NCBI GenBank assembly: GCA_038881895.1
Contig: JAVZOV010000004.1
Coordinates: forward strand, 1-34,520
Source: Thermoprotei archaeon
Lineage (GTDB): Archaea > Thermoproteota > Thermoprotei > Gearchaeales > WAQG01
Length of the DNA: 34,520 nucleotides
Direction: 5' to 3'
Each line of letters starts with the position of its first letter. The stretch's first letter is position 1. Both the position numbers and the translations under genes were made by a program. Positions 16,279 through 25,330 of the stretch are shown piece after piece. Under the pieces are notes generated by a model. That model searched no databases. It had not been told where the DNA came from and was given only the letters and a program-made list of their open reading frames with translations.

Positions 16279-17149
16279 GGTAATCCCCAGTGAGATATCG
16301 CTCACCTATAACTCTAACTAGAATTTCAGATGGTTTAAAACCAAACCACAAGTTCAAATTTTCAATCACTTGGTAGACTAACATCCATAGTCCATCAATA
16401 ACTTTGCAATTCTTTTCTAATGCAGTCCTAATAAGTTTAGTCACCAATGGATTATAAACCATATCCATCACTATCATCCCTTCTTTTAAAAATTCTGGTG
16501 GAATAGGTATTTCATTCTGATTTAGCATTCCAACAGGTGATGCATTTACAATCAAATCTACACTAGGTAAAATTTCTGAATAACATTTCGTATTTGCCTT
16601 ATGTCCTATTACATTAAAACCTATTCTTCTAAAATAATTTGCAGTGTTTATTGCAGAGTCTCCGCTCAAACTAAATACATGTATCTCATCAGAGTACTTT
16701 GATAATTCATAAATGGCCGCTCTCGCTGCACCACCAGCACCTATTATAGCACTTTTAGAAAATGATAAACTTACATGATGCTTTAATGCATTGAGAAATC
16801 CAATTGCATCAGTATTAAAACCAATAAGTTTTCCATTCTTATTAATTACAGTATTTACAGCACCAATCAGTTCTGCATCGTAAGTAATTTCATGCAAAAA
16901 ATCCATGATAGCCACTTTATGAGGTATTGTAACATTAAATCCCTTTGCATTCTGACTTTTTAATAGTACTATCTTTGTTGATAATTCATCAGGTTTTACT
17001 GATAACGCGCTGTACTTTGCATTAATATTCCAAATTTTAAATATCTTATTGTAGACTTTTGGGCTGATCGAGTGGTTTATTGGATATCCTATTATATAAT
17101 AATTCAATGGTTTTTCTTCATTAACTAAATGAGCTTCATCAGTCTCCAT
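16268..17149 (-). CDS. aroE: Shikimate dehydrogenase
   Basis: It reduces 3-dehydroshikimate to shikimate with NADPH. The shikimate-binding N-terminal domain shows YPINHSISPKVYN, the catalytic lysine in NVTIPHK, and NTDAIGFLNAL. The NADP domain carries AIIGAGGAARAA, and the late motif DMVYNPLVTKLI is the conserved closing element. The length of 293 residues is slightly above the usual 270-280, due to a short N-terminal extension (METDEAHLVNEEK). GGTGAGAG precedes ATG 17149. It overlaps aroD by about 25 bases and aroK by a few, so translation is probably coupled. Confidence 0.95.
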   Translation of the reverse strand: METDEAHLVNEEKPLNYYIIGYPINHSISPKVYNKIFKIWNINAKYSALSVKPDELSTKIVLLKSQNAKGFNVTIPHKVAIMDFLHEITYDAELIGAVNTVINKNGKLIGFNTDAIGFLNALKHHVSLSFSKSAIIGAGGAARAAIYELSKYSDEIHVFSLSGDSAINTANYFRRIGFNVIGHKANTKCYSEILPSVDLIVNASPVGMLNQNEIPIPPEFLKEGMIVMDMVYNPLVTKLIRTALEKNCKVIDGLWMLVYQVIENLNLWFGFKPSEILVRVIGERYLTGDYHER

Positions 17150-17808
17150 ATTTCTCTCACCGTAGATATGTTAATCTGTCCTGGCGCTATTGTTTCTTCA
17201 CCAAATGATACATAAGTGAACGGTGCTCCAAAGAACGGTGCGAGAACACGCGAAGGTATGCCTAGCTCTCCCATGCAAAACCCTATAACTCTGCCTGGAG
17301 TTTCTGACACAAGCCTTAACATAGTAATATTATCATGATAACTACGTGCCATTGTAACAATTTTTACCAATGAGGAGTTAAATCTGAGTCCTCGTTCTGC
17401 AATCAAACGCAGCTCTTTAAGGTTCGGAGTTTCCAAGAAGTTGTGATATGACAAAATAACATTAACATCATTCTCCTTAGCTAGTTTTATAACATCTTTA
17501 GCTATAGGTGAACGCAGTTCTATATCAACGTATTTTGGTTTTGCTCTAATAAGTTCAGAAATAATGCGTAAACGCGCTTTCTCACCATTTGAGAAAGATC
17601 CTCCCTCAATACTACTTCTCACGGTAACTATTAAATCATGTTTAAATGAGAATTCATGTACCAGTTTAACAGCCTCATCTATAATCTCATGTAAATTCTG
17701 TATTTTATCCAATCGTACTTCAATCAATTGGGCATTTAGTTTTACAAGCTTTTCAGCTATTTCATTTATATTATTGCCATTTATTGATAAACACATTTTT
17801 CTAGACAT
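17125..17808 (-). CDS. aroD: 3-dehydroquinate dehydratase, type I
   Basis: It dehydrates 3-dehydroquinate through a lysine Schiff base. The catalytic lysine is in SSLVKIVTMARS and the base histidine in VILSYHNFLETPN. The substrate arginines lie in LIEVRLDKI and LIVTVRSSIEGG, and the last strand is FGEETIAPGQI. Its 227 residues match the family. Type I, rather than the dodecameric type II, is usual in archaea. GGGGTGATTAAAGA precedes ATG 17808, inside the last codons of aroB. It overlaps both aroB (28 bases) and aroE (25 bases). Confidence 0.95.
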   Translation of the reverse strand: MSRKMCLSINGNNINEIAEKLVKLNAQLIEVRLDKIQNLHEIIDEAVKLVHEFSFKHDLIVTVRSSIEGGSFSNGEKARLRIISELIRAKPKYVDIELRSPIAKDVIKLAKENDVNVILSYHNFLETPNLKELRLIAERGLRFNSSLVKIVTMARSYHDNITMLRLVSETPGRVIGFCMGELGIPSRVLAPFFGAPFTYVSFGEETIAPGQINISTVREIWRLMKLI

Positions 17809-18854
17809 TCTTTAATCACCCCATAATCAACATTAACAAGTTCGGCATGACCAATACTTTTAGGTAAAGCCATCAAAGGTTTATTATACCAGAACTTTTT
17901 ATCTAACTCCATGTTTTTTATCAGCATTTCGGGATTTGATGGAATCTTTGTCGGTAACCCTAAGAAACTCAATAAACTAATAATACGAAACACATCATTT
18001 TCTGCAAATCCTAATATCCTAGTTGCAATGAAAGCCTCCACAACCATACCTATTGATATGGCATAACCATGTCTGATCCTAAACTTTAAACTTTTCTCCA
18101 ATGCATGGCCTATAGTGTGACCATAATTTAATATCATACGAAGATTATTTTCTTTATAATCAGATTCAACAACTTTAACCTTTAACTGAATACTTTTAGC
18201 TATAACGTGTGCAAGTAAGCTTGAGCTAGAATCCTTTAAATTGTTCACATTTACCTCTAATTCATTAAAGAATTCACTATCCATTATTACTGCACTTTTT
18301 ACTATTTCTGCTAAGCCGCTTCGAAAGTCTCTCCTATCTAATGTAGCGAGGACGTTTGGATCAACAACTATCCTTAGCGGATGATAAAATGTACCTATCA
18401 TATTTTTTCCTATGAAATCTATGCCATTTTTACCACCTATTGCAGCATCAACCTGAGCTAATAACGTCGTAGGTATCAAGATTAATGGCACTCCTCTCAT
18501 ATAAGTTGAAGCAACAAAACCGGAGAGATCACAAACTGATCCCCCGCCAAACCCTATGATTAAAGATTTTCTGGTAAAACCAAAATTGATAAGCTCCCTT
18601 AATATTCTTCTATAGGTACCGAAAGTTTTTGCTCTTTCTCCTCTCTGAACCATTATTATTTTTGAGACAATCCCTAGTTTATTTAATGCAATTTTTACGA
18701 CTGGAAGCCAGAGTTCTGCAATAAGTGGATCAGTAATTATTGCAACCTTATGAGGCCTTAAATCTTCTATTAGATTATCCAATTGATTGAGCAAGTTACG
18801 ATCTATTATTATTTTTGTGTTTATACCATCTGAAATTCTCATATAAATTTCCAT
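17781..18854 (-). CDS. aroB: 3-dehydroquinate synthase
   Basis: It cyclises DAHP to 3-dehydroquinate using NAD and a divalent metal. The NAD/metal domain signature is [20 protein letters not shown], followed by [20 protein letters not shown]. Metal ligands are expected in AEIVKSAVI (Glu) and [12 protein letters not shown] (His). The length of 357 residues is typical. This is the classical AroB route, which together with the DAHP synthase gene shows that the organism does not depend on the alternative AroA'/AroB' route of methanogens. ATG 18854 overlaps the end of aroF by 16 bases, and a GGAGG site lies about 10 bases upstream inside aroF. Confidence 0.96.
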   Translation of the reverse strand: MEIYMRISDGINTKIIIDRNLLNQLDNLIEDLRPHKVAIITDPLIAELWLPVVKIALNKLGIVSKIIMVQRGERAKTFGTYRRILRELINFGFTRKSLIIGFGGGSVCDLSGFVASTYMRGVPLILIPTTLLAQVDAAIGGKNGIDFIGKNMIGTFYHPLRIVVDPNVLATLDRRDFRSGLAEIVKSAVIMDSEFFNELEVNVNNLKDSSSSLLAHVIAKSIQLKVKVVESDYKENNLRMILNYGHTIGHALEKSLKFRIRHGYAISIGMVVEAFIATRILGFAENDVFRIISLLSFLGLPTKIPSNPEMLIKNMELDKKFWYNKPLMALPKSIGHAELVNVDYGVIKECLEKCVYQ

Positions 18855-19633
18855 CTTTTCAACTCCTCCATCATGTCTTTAAAACCATCTAACGTGAGAC
18901 TCTGTTGACCATCTGAAAGAGCACGATCTGGATCTTGATGAACCTCCACTATTATACCATCAGCACCAGCCGCTAGCGCTGCTTTTGCTAAAGAAGGGAC
19001 CAATGATCTTCTACCAGCTGCATGACTAGGATCGACAATTATTGGCAGATGCGTTAATTCTTTAAGGACTGGAACAGCTGCAATATCTAACGTGAACCTT
19101 GTTGAGGTTTCAAAAGTTCTTATACCTCTCTCACACAATACTACATTCATGTTACCCTCTTTCATAATATACTCTGCTGCTGAAAGCAATTCTTCTATTG
19201 TAGCACCAAAACCTCTCTTAAGAAGAATAGGTTTGAAAGACCTCCCTACTTCTTTGAGTAATGGAAAATTTTGCATATTGCGAGCTCCAATCTGTAACAC
19301 ATCAGCATATTTTTCCACTAACTTCACATCCCTAGGATCAAGAACTTCAGTAACAACAGGTAATCCAGTAATTTCAGATACCTTTTTTAAGTATACCAAG
19401 CCTTTTTCACCAAGTCCCTGAAAACTGTACGGAGACGTTCTCGGCTTAAATGCTCCTCCACGCAACATTGAAGCACCATGCTCTTTTACAAATTTAGCAA
19501 TCTGTATAACTTGCTCTTCAGATTCTACAGAACATGGACCTGCTATTACAATAGGTTTTTCACCAATCTTTACACCATGTATATCAATAACAGTCTTATC
19601 TTTAAAATCTTTAGTTACGAACTTAAGTTTCAT
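18839..19633 (-). CDS. aroF: 3-deoxy-7-phosphoheptulonate (DAHP) synthase, type I-beta
   Basis: It condenses PEP with erythrose-4-phosphate, the first committed step of the pathway. The substrate-binding motif is [19 protein letters not shown], the lysine site is [14 protein letters not shown], and [10 protein letters not shown] carries metal and PEP contacts. The C-terminal [17 protein letters not shown] is the usual signature of the beta subfamily. At 264 residues it is the bare barrel, without the N-terminal ferredoxin-like or fused chorismate mutase regulatory domain. Allosteric feedback is therefore not expected, as in Pyrococcus. Its start overlaps the tktC stop in the form ATGA. Confidence 0.95.
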   Translation of the reverse strand: MKLKFVTKDFKDKTVIDIHGVKIGEKPIVIAGPCSVESEEQVIQIAKFVKEHGASMLRGGAFKPRTSPYSFQGLGEKGLVYLKKVSEITGLPVVTEVLDPRDVKLVEKYADVLQIGARNMQNFPLLKEVGRSFKPILLKRGFGATIEELLSAAEYIMKEGNMNVVLCERGIRTFETSTRFTLDIAAVPVLKELTHLPIIVDPSHAAGRRSLVPSLAKAALAAGADGIIVEVHQDPDRALSDGQQSLTLDGFKDMMEELKRWKFI

Positions 19634-20580
19634 TGATTAATAAACACCTCCAGATTCCTTACAATATGTTCTGGAACCAGACCAAAATACTCTAAAAGTT
19701 CTTCATAACTTCTTCCAGCAGTTCCAAAAACATCCATTACGCCAATCCTCTTTATCATTACAGGTTTATACTCGCTCAGTTCTTCACTAACAGCACTACC
19801 CAAACCACCAATGATATTGTGCTCCTCTATAGTAACAACCCTGCCGGTTTTTGAAGCACTACGTATAAGTATATTCGTATCAAGAGGTTTTACAGTATGC
19901 ATATCAATAACATCAGCGCTTACGTTTTTCTCTTTTAGTAATGTAGCCACCTCTAAAGCTATTGCAACCATAGTTCCATTTGCTACAATAGTTATATCAG
20001 ATCCTTCTCTAACTAGCTCTGCACGTCCTATTTTAAGCTCTGTATCATTATTATATATACGGTAAGCATTATCACGCCCTAATCGCATATAAAGAGGCCC
20101 CTTATGCTCTACTACTGATTGAAAGAGCAATTGTTTGGTGGCTATATCGTCAGCAGGGACTAGAACTGTCATTCCCGGAATAACACGCATTACTGCGATA
20201 TCTTCTAAACATTGGTGTGATGCACCATCTAAATAGTCTGAAAGTCCTCCATGTGTTGCTATGAATTTTACGTTTAGATGATCTCTAGCTATAGTATTTC
20301 TTATTTGTTCCCATCCGCGCATCATAAACATTGCATAGGTTGATGCAATAGGTATTTTTCCTCCAAGCGCTAAACCAGCTACCACACCCACCAAATCTTG
20401 TTCGCTTATCCCTACAGTAATGAAACGTTCACTAAACTTCTCTGCAAAATATTGTGTTCGAGTAGACTTAAAAACATCAGCATCAACTACCACTAGATTG
20501 GGGACATGTTCTCCCAATTCTAGAAGAGTCTGCCCAAAAGCTTCCCTAAAACTAAACATACTCTGGCCTGATAATATCAT
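19630..20580 (-). CDS. Transketolase, C-terminal subunit
   Basis: This is the second half of a split, thiamine-diphosphate-dependent transketolase, probably a heterotetramer with the upstream gene product. It contains the pyrimidine-binding domain, with the TPP-activating glutamate in [17 protein letters not shown] and the conserved [15 protein letters not shown] stretch. The C-terminal transketolase domain begins near residue 190 ([19 protein letters not shown]). The length of 316 residues is usual for archaeal TktC. Placement just before aroF fits the supply of erythrose-4-phosphate for aromatic synthesis. ATG 20580 is preceded by GGAAAGGGG. Confidence 0.94.
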   Translation of the reverse strand: MILSGQSMFSFREAFGQTLLELGEHVPNLVVVDADVFKSTRTQYFAEKFSERFITVGISEQDLVGVVAGLALGGKIPIASTYAMFMMRGWEQIRNTIARDHLNVKFIATHGGLSDYLDGASHQCLEDIAVMRVIPGMTVLVPADDIATKQLLFQSVVEHKGPLYMRLGRDNAYRIYNNDTELKIGRAELVREGSDITIVANGTMVAIALEVATLLKEKNVSADVIDMHTVKPLDTNILIRSASKTGRVVTIEEHNIIGGLGSAVSEELSEYKPVMIKRIGVMDVFGTAGRSYEELLEYFGLVPEHIVRNLEVFINQ

Positions 20581-20600
20581 CAGGAAAAACCCCTTTCCTT

Positions 20601-21398
20601 TTAATACCTAAACAATTCTTTATTGTGCGATTTAACGATGATAACTTTTGGTTTTCCTTTAACTTCTGAAACTTTCATCAGTGCATCGGTTATTGCGTCT
20701 TTATTACTACCATCAACTTTCAAAACATACCATCCAAAAGCTTCCCATTTCATGTCTAAAGGCTCTTTATTCTTTATACTCTCAGTATCACCACTTAACT
20801 GTTTATGGTTTCTATCTATTAAAACAATAATATTATCGAGCTTATTTGACGAAATTGTTGCGGCAGCCTCCCAGACTTGTCCTTCATCAAGCTCACCATC
20901 ACCGATTACTACAGCAATCTCAACACTGTGTCTATCAATTCTTGCCGAAAATGCTAAGCCTGCAGCTATCGAAAGACCTTGACCTAATGAACCAGTTGAA
21001 ACTAAGATTCCTGGCAAACTTTTACCTTCCGGATGTGGCTGTAACTTGGACCCAGGTTGCCCAAATGTTTTTATATCAACCTCATCAATTATTCCTATTT
21101 CAAGGTATATTGTATAAAGTGCTAGTGATGCGTGACCTTTACTCAGTATTATGAATCTGTTTTCGTTTATCCAATCACTGTATAATGATATGAGTATGTT
21201 AAGTGATGAGCGCGCAGACTCTACATGCCAGTTGTTTAATTTTTTAGTGATTTCAAGGAACCGTGAATGAACATTTTCACTATTAAGTTTGCTGTTTATA
21301 CTTTTCGGTAAGAGAAGGTCATCTAATGAAGTTAGTGGGTGCTTAACCATTGGAGCGTGATTCGCTCCTCCAGATATTGGCGGCTCATAACACCCCAC
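20601..21398 (-). CDS. Transketolase, N-terminal subunit, divergent
   Basis: This is the first half of the split transketolase and binds the diphosphate of TPP. The TPP motif is GDGELDEGQVWEAAA ending in VLIDRN. Other family parts are ILSKGHASLALYTI and STGSLGQGLSIAAGLAFS. Two points are unusual. The common GHPGGSLS-type loop is replaced by NWHVESARSSLN. The protein also stops after KSHNKELFRY, without the usual KGKG..FME and histidine-containing tail. The longest frame starts at GTG 21398, close to the predicted transcription start. ATG 21350 is an alternative, preceded by GGAGG overlapping a hairpin. It is the first gene of the aro operon. Confidence 0.88.
   Translation of the reverse strand: MGCYEPPISGGANHAPMVKHPLTSLDDLLLPKSINSKLNSENVHSRFLEITKKLNNWHVESARSSLNILISLYSDWINENRFIILSKGHASLALYTIYLEIGIIDEVDIKTFGQPGSKLQPHPEGKSLPGILVSTGSLGQGLSIAAGLAFSARIDRHSVEIAVVIGDGELDEGQVWEAAATISSNKLDNIIVLIDRNHKQLSGDTESIKNKEPLDMKWEAFGWYVLKVDGSNKDAITDALMKVSEVKGKPKVIIVKSHNKELFRY
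21352..21371 (-). promoter_or_regulatory. Hairpin and Shine-Dalgarno motif before ATG 21350 of tktN
   Basis: GGAGCG and CGCTCC form a perfect 6-bp stem with a 5-base loop (21352-21368). A GGAGG motif (21367-21371 on the minus strand) overlaps its 5' arm. If translation starts at ATG 21350, the hairpin sits between the binding site and the start codon. Confidence 0.35.
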
Positions 21399-21421
21399 TT
21401 GACATACTTTTAGTAATTACA

Positions 21422-21432
21422 TTTATATAAGC
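21422..21432 (-). promoter_or_regulatory. TATA-box promoter of the aro operon
   Basis: GCTTATATAAA on the minus strand is a strong archaeal TATA element. It predicts a transcription start near 21400, essentially at the GTG 21398 codon. The rest of the 21399-21484 gap is featureless to me. Confidence 0.6.
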
Positions 21433-21484
21433 ATGTTGCTAGTCATATCAGAGAAACGTTTATATTTAGGTTATTAAAAGAATG

Positions 21485-22975
21485 TCAGGATAATGTCATT
21501 ATTTTTTTAATATCCTCCATTAACATTTTTAGTGATTCATTGATTCGCATGATCTCGCTGTTTAATTTATCTCTCTCCTTTATTATTGTTTTTTTAAGTC
21601 TGTTTAGCATTTTCATGTTTTCACTAGGACTAGTACTTCCTCTACTGATTTTCATGTTTATACTCATTTTTGGATCTAGTTTTAACCCAGGTAACTCATA
21701 AATCTTAATACCCAGTTCCTCATTTAATGATGAAATTACATGTTCGATAGTGAGACCTTTGTCTTGAGAACGTTTAACAGCTGAAGCTACAACTTGATGG
21801 GCTTCTCTAAATGATATCCCCAATTTTTTTACTAGTATATCGGCTATATCAGTAGCAAGGGTATACGTCATTGAAGGAGAATTTATGAATACATCACTGT
21901 TAATTCTCATAGTTTCTATCATACCAACGATAGATTGTAAGCTTAATTTTGTTATCTCAAAACTTTCTTCTAAAACTCCCTTAAGCTCCTGCATATCTTT
22001 ATTATATCCAGTTGGTAATCCTTTCATTACTGTTAATGCCTTAACTAAGTTTCCATAGAGTTCTGATGATTTAGCTCTTACGATCTCTGCTGCTTCAGGA
22101 TTCTTCTTTTGAGGCATGATACTGCTAATACCTGCATAAGAGTCATCTAGTTCTATTAACCTACTCTCTTGAGATGCCCAAAATATAATATCTTCTGCAA
22201 TCCTACTAAGTTGAGTAGATAATATTGCTAAATCAGATAATATTTCTGCTTCAATCTCACCTCTAGATGTTATTGCATCCAATGAGTTTTCGATAATGCC
22301 AGAAAAACCTAAATATTGAGCAGCCATTTCTCTATCTACAGACCAATTAACTCCCGCTAATGCTCCAGACCCCAGAGGTGAAAGATTAACTCTCTTGTAC
22401 GCTTCGCGCAATCTTTGATATGTGCGCATAAGTTGATTTACATGTGCTATTAAATAATGGCTCAGTGTTATTGGTTGAGCTTGTTGCATGTGGGTGTATC
22501 CTGGTATGATGGTCATTATATTAGATTCAGCAATATCAAGCAGCTTTTTCATAGCATTTAATAATTCTTGCGAGAATTGATTTATAGCATCCCTAAGGTA
22601 TAATCTGATATCTGTGGCTATTAAGTCATTACGGCTTCTTCCTGTATGAAGCTTACCACCAGTGCGTATTCCTAATTTATTTATTAAGTATGATTCAACA
22701 TGAAAATGTATGTCTTCGAGTTCAGTATTAAACTGCATGTTACCACTTATCCACTCATCATAAAGTTTCTCGAGAGTTTTGAGTATTGCTGATGCCTCGC
22801 TTTTTTCTAAAATTCCAACTCTGTAAAGCATTATCGTATGAGCTTCGTTAACAAGTATTTCATAAGGTATTAAAGTTTTATCATTTTTTAGATCATTTTC
22901 AGCTTCTTTAATAAGTATTAAAGCTTTCTTTCTATTACTTAACCTCGACTCCCACGGGTTTTTGTGCATTTTCAT
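21485..22975 (-). CDS. argH: Argininosuccinate lyase
   Basis: It cleaves argininosuccinate to arginine and fumarate, the last step of arginine synthesis. The fumarase/aspartase superfamily signature is SSIMPQKKNPEAAEIVRAKS. LHTGRSRNDLIATDIRLYLRD is the early substrate motif, and IPGYTHMQQAQPITLSH holds the catalytic histidine region. At 496 residues it is slightly longer than typical (about 460) because of a lysine-rich C-terminal helix region. The ATG at 22975 lies inside argG, overlapping by 41 bases, so the two are co-transcribed and likely translationally coupled. Confidence 0.96.
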   Translation of the reverse strand: MKMHKNPWESRLSNRKKALILIKEAENDLKNDKTLIPYEILVNEAHTIMLYRVGILEKSEASAILKTLEKLYDEWISGNMQFNTELEDIHFHVESYLINKLGIRTGGKLHTGRSRNDLIATDIRLYLRDAINQFSQELLNAMKKLLDIAESNIMTIIPGYTHMQQAQPITLSHYLIAHVNQLMRTYQRLREAYKRVNLSPLGSGALAGVNWSVDREMAAQYLGFSGIIENSLDAITSRGEIEAEILSDLAILSTQLSRIAEDIIFWASQESRLIELDDSYAGISSIMPQKKNPEAAEIVRAKSSELYGNLVKALTVMKGLPTGYNKDMQELKGVLEESFEITKLSLQSIVGMIETMRINSDVFINSPSMTYTLATDIADILVKKLGISFREAHQVVASAVKRSQDKGLTIEHVISSLNEELGIKIYELPGLKLDPKMSINMKISRGSTSPSENMKMLNRLKKTIIKERDKLNSEIMRINESLKMLMEDIKKIMTLS

Positions 22976-24170
22976 TAACCATCCTTAATATTCTGTGAGC
23001 AGTAACAGTTTGAAGACCCCAGAGTTCTATAAATCCGGCAGCAAACTCTTGATTAAATGTTGATGAAGTGTCGTATGTTGATAATTTTAAATCATATAAT
23101 GCATAATCGCTCTTCCTACTAACTACATACATACCGCCCTTAAACAATTTGAGTGTAACCTGTCCACTAACTCTAGGTATTTGTGTCGAATCTATAAAAG
23201 CCTGAAGATCAAGTCTTAATGGTTCCATCCATAATCCATTATATACAAGCTGGATCCATGTTTGATCTATTAACTCTTTTAAATTATTCTCGTGCCGCGT
23301 GAGAACGAATTTCTCTAAATCCTTATGCGCCTCAATAATAGCCAAAGCCGCCGGGCACTCATAAACTTCTCTTGACTTTATACCGATTAGTCTATCTTCC
23401 ATGTGATCAATTCTTCCCACACCATGCATACCTACAATACGATTAAGTTCAGAGATCAAAGTGACCTCATTGATTTCTTCACCATTTAGACTTACTGGCA
23501 CACCATTCCGGAAACCAATGGTTACATAACCTGGAGTATTGGGTGCTTCTATAGGATCCACAGTCCATTCAAATACATCTGATGGTGGTTCCTTTTCAGG
23601 ATACTCTAAAACACCACCTTCAATTGACCTACCCCATAAGTTCTGATCAATGCTGTATGGGCTTTTCTTAGTAGCCTTTACAGGAATTCCATGTTTCTTC
23701 GCGTACTCTATTTCCTCTTCTCTATTCAAATTCCACTCCCTCACGGGTGCTATGACTTTTAAATTAGGATTCAATGCTTTAATTGTTACTTCAAATCTAA
23801 CTTGATCATTACCCTTGCCAGTAGAACCATGAGCAACAGCATCAGCATTCTCCCTTTCCGCAATCTCAACTAAATATTTTGATATCAAAGGTCTAGACAA
23901 AGCACTACTTAATGGATATTTACCCTGATAGAGAGCATTAGATTTTATTGCTGGATTAATGTAATCTTTCACAAATTCATCCAATGCATTTATAGTATAA
24001 TGTTTAACAGCTCCTATTTCATAAGCTTTCCTTTCTATTTCCTTAAAGTCTTCACCCTGACCAACATCTAGTGCGACAGTAACAACATCGTATCCATATT
24101 TTTCTTGCAACCATTTTATCGATACTGAAGTATCTAATCCCCCTGAATATGCCAGTACTACTTTTTTCAT
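22935..24170 (-). CDS. argG: Argininosuccinate synthase
   Basis: It ligates citrulline and aspartate with ATP. The N-terminal PP-loop motif is KVVLAYSGGLDTSVSIKWL. HGSTGKGNDQVRFE and SPYSIDQNLWGRSIE are family signatures for citrulline and aspartate binding. The length of 411 residues is normal. It is the first gene of an argG-argH unit with its own TATA box. ATG 24170 has no Shine-Dalgarno motif, which fits a leaderless transcript. Confidence 0.97.
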   Translation of the reverse strand: MKKVVLAYSGGLDTSVSIKWLQEKYGYDVVTVALDVGQGEDFKEIERKAYEIGAVKHYTINALDEFVKDYINPAIKSNALYQGKYPLSSALSRPLISKYLVEIAERENADAVAHGSTGKGNDQVRFEVTIKALNPNLKVIAPVREWNLNREEEIEYAKKHGIPVKATKKSPYSIDQNLWGRSIEGGVLEYPEKEPPSDVFEWTVDPIEAPNTPGYVTIGFRNGVPVSLNGEEINEVTLISELNRIVGMHGVGRIDHMEDRLIGIKSREVYECPAALAIIEAHKDLEKFVLTRHENNLKELIDQTWIQLVYNGLWMEPLRLDLQAFIDSTQIPRVSGQVTLKLFKGGMYVVSRKSDYALYDLKLSTYDTSSTFNQEFAAGFIELWGLQTVTAHRILRMVNENAQKPVGVEVK

Positions 24171-24190
24171 AAATTACTTTATCTAATAGT

Positions 24191-24204
24191 ATTAAATATA
24201 AATT
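24191..24204 (-). promoter_or_regulatory. TATA-box promoter of argG-argH
   Basis: AATTTATATTTAAT on the minus strand is centred about 27 bases before ATG 24170. This predicts transcription starting at or next to the start codon. Confidence 0.5.
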
Positions 24205-24234
24205 ACGTGATGAAAATAACAATTAAAAAACGAT

Positions 24235-24254
24235 CATGTTTCAATTAGAACATG
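24235..24254. promoter_or_regulatory. Inverted repeat between the ACT gene and argG
   Basis: CATGTT and AACATG form a perfect 6-bp inverted repeat around TCAATTAG. It lies about 30-60 bases upstream of the argG TATA box and just after the ACT gene stop. It may be an operator for argG or a transcript-end hairpin; the sequence does not decide. Confidence 0.35.
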
Positions 24255-24269
24255 TTTATCTCGTTAAAA

Positions 24270-24986
24270 CTATCTATCTATAAATCGCCTTATATGATTT
24301 ATTGAATCCTCAAGTACTTTATACGCTTTTAAAGCCTGCTCCTGGCTTACTATAAAAATTGTGTCTAGATGACATGAAATGATCTGAGTTATATTGATTC
24401 CCTCTTTAGAAAGAAGCCATGTGATATAAGCTATGACTCCAGGTGTTGATATTATTTCTTCAGGACTCAAAAGTATTATTGCACTTTGATTTCTGATAAT
24501 ATTATTCACATTGTGTTCACCAATAATAGATACCAGATCCCTTTCTATCTTTTTTTCAATAACAATAGTAAACGTAGTAATGCCCTGCGTAATCTGGAAA
24601 AATCTAGAATCCCCTGATACACGAATTATTTCATCTAGCTTCCCCGTAACATTTCCCCACTTAGTTGTAATCACAACAACATCATTACGCATTTGAAGCG
24701 TACTTTCAGCTAAGACCTTCCTAATATTATTTTCAATACGCTCTAGATCCTCTTTAAGTTCCTCACCATAACGTATTAACGCCATCTTAATAGCATCAAT
24801 CTCAACATCAGTACCCATTAATTTTGAAACTTCACTTCTCAACATTTTAGAAGTCGCAGTATAATTTAAAGATCCATTCCTAAGACAATCTATTAACGAA
24901 GGATGTGTATCAACCACACTACGCACAATTCTCGCAATACTCAACTTGTTTTTCACTGAGCCCTCACAACATATCACGCAATGCAC
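24270..24986 (-). CDS. Conserved archaeal ACT-domain protein, probable amino-acid sensing or regulatory role
   Basis: The 238-residue product resembles the uncharacterised archaeal ACT-domain family related to aspartate-kinase regulatory regions (COG1707-like, from memory). The first 80 residues are helical and contain HPSLIDCLRNGSLNYTATSK, a conserved region that I cannot assign. From about residue 105, two ACT-like beta-alpha-beta units appear: RNDVVVITTKWGNVTGK with FFQITQGITTFTIVIEK, then SAIILLSPEEIISTPGVIAY with INITQIISCHLDTIFIVS. No DNA-binding or catalytic motif is evident. It lies just upstream of argG with the same orientation, separated by a promoter, so sensing of an amino acid is an inference. 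GGAAAAAG precedes ATG 24986. Confidence 0.8.
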   Translation of the reverse strand: MHCVICCEGSVKNKLSIARIVRSVVDTHPSLIDCLRNGSLNYTATSKMLRSEVSKLMGTDVEIDAIKMALIRYGEELKEDLERIENNIRKVLAESTLQMRNDVVVITTKWGNVTGKLDEIIRVSGDSRFFQITQGITTFTIVIEKKIERDLVSIIGEHNVNNIIRNQSAIILLSPEEIISTPGVIAYITWLLSKEGINITQIISCHLDTIFIVSQEQALKAYKVLEDSINHIRRFIDR

Positions 24987-25079
24987 ATATTAACTTTTTC
25001 CTTTCATCACATAATCTTTCTCTGTCTTATTTATGGTGAAGGTGTTGAAAAACATGAGAAGAATTAAGAAGTGAAAAAC

Positions 25080-25221
25080 GAAGAAGACACATATATTCTA
25101 ACTCTCATTATCTTTAGAGCTGTTGTCAGTGGTTTCAAAATAGATATATTTATAGGTTGATTGCATATATTTTGTATAATGCTTGAAATCTATCTCTCTG
25201 CTCTGGAGGCTTAACTTCCTA
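25080..25221 (-). repeat. Dispersed noncoding repeat, copy 2 (inverted relative to copy 1)
   Basis: Read on the minus strand from 25221, this segment follows window positions 1-139 block by block, with one insertion of about 12 bases near 25175. It carries a TATA-like CTATAAATATATC around 25143-25155, then TTTTGAAACCACTGACAA, then TGAGAGT and a T-rich stretch. It lies in the 404-base gap between the ACT gene and lysK. A short transcript or an additional promoter for the ACT gene, whose start is about 95 bases downstream of the repeat, are both possible. Confidence 0.5.
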
Positions 25222-25330
25222 TAGGGATAGGTTAGTGGAATGTGGTTTAATTTTGAACTTTCAAATATGTGGATTCATGGATTCACTAGAAAGCCCTCTA
25301 TGAAACGTTTAACGCAGAGAGGAAAGGACT

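Noticed and set aside
20570-20605. Programmed frameshift fusing the two transketolase subunits
   Set aside because: No slippery sequence or downstream structure is evident, and the purine stretch is explained as a ribosome binding site. Kept only as an observation on the short N-subunit.
24206-24245. GTGATGA box-C match upstream of argG
   Set aside because: No CTGA follows in the gap, so it is not a C/D RNA.
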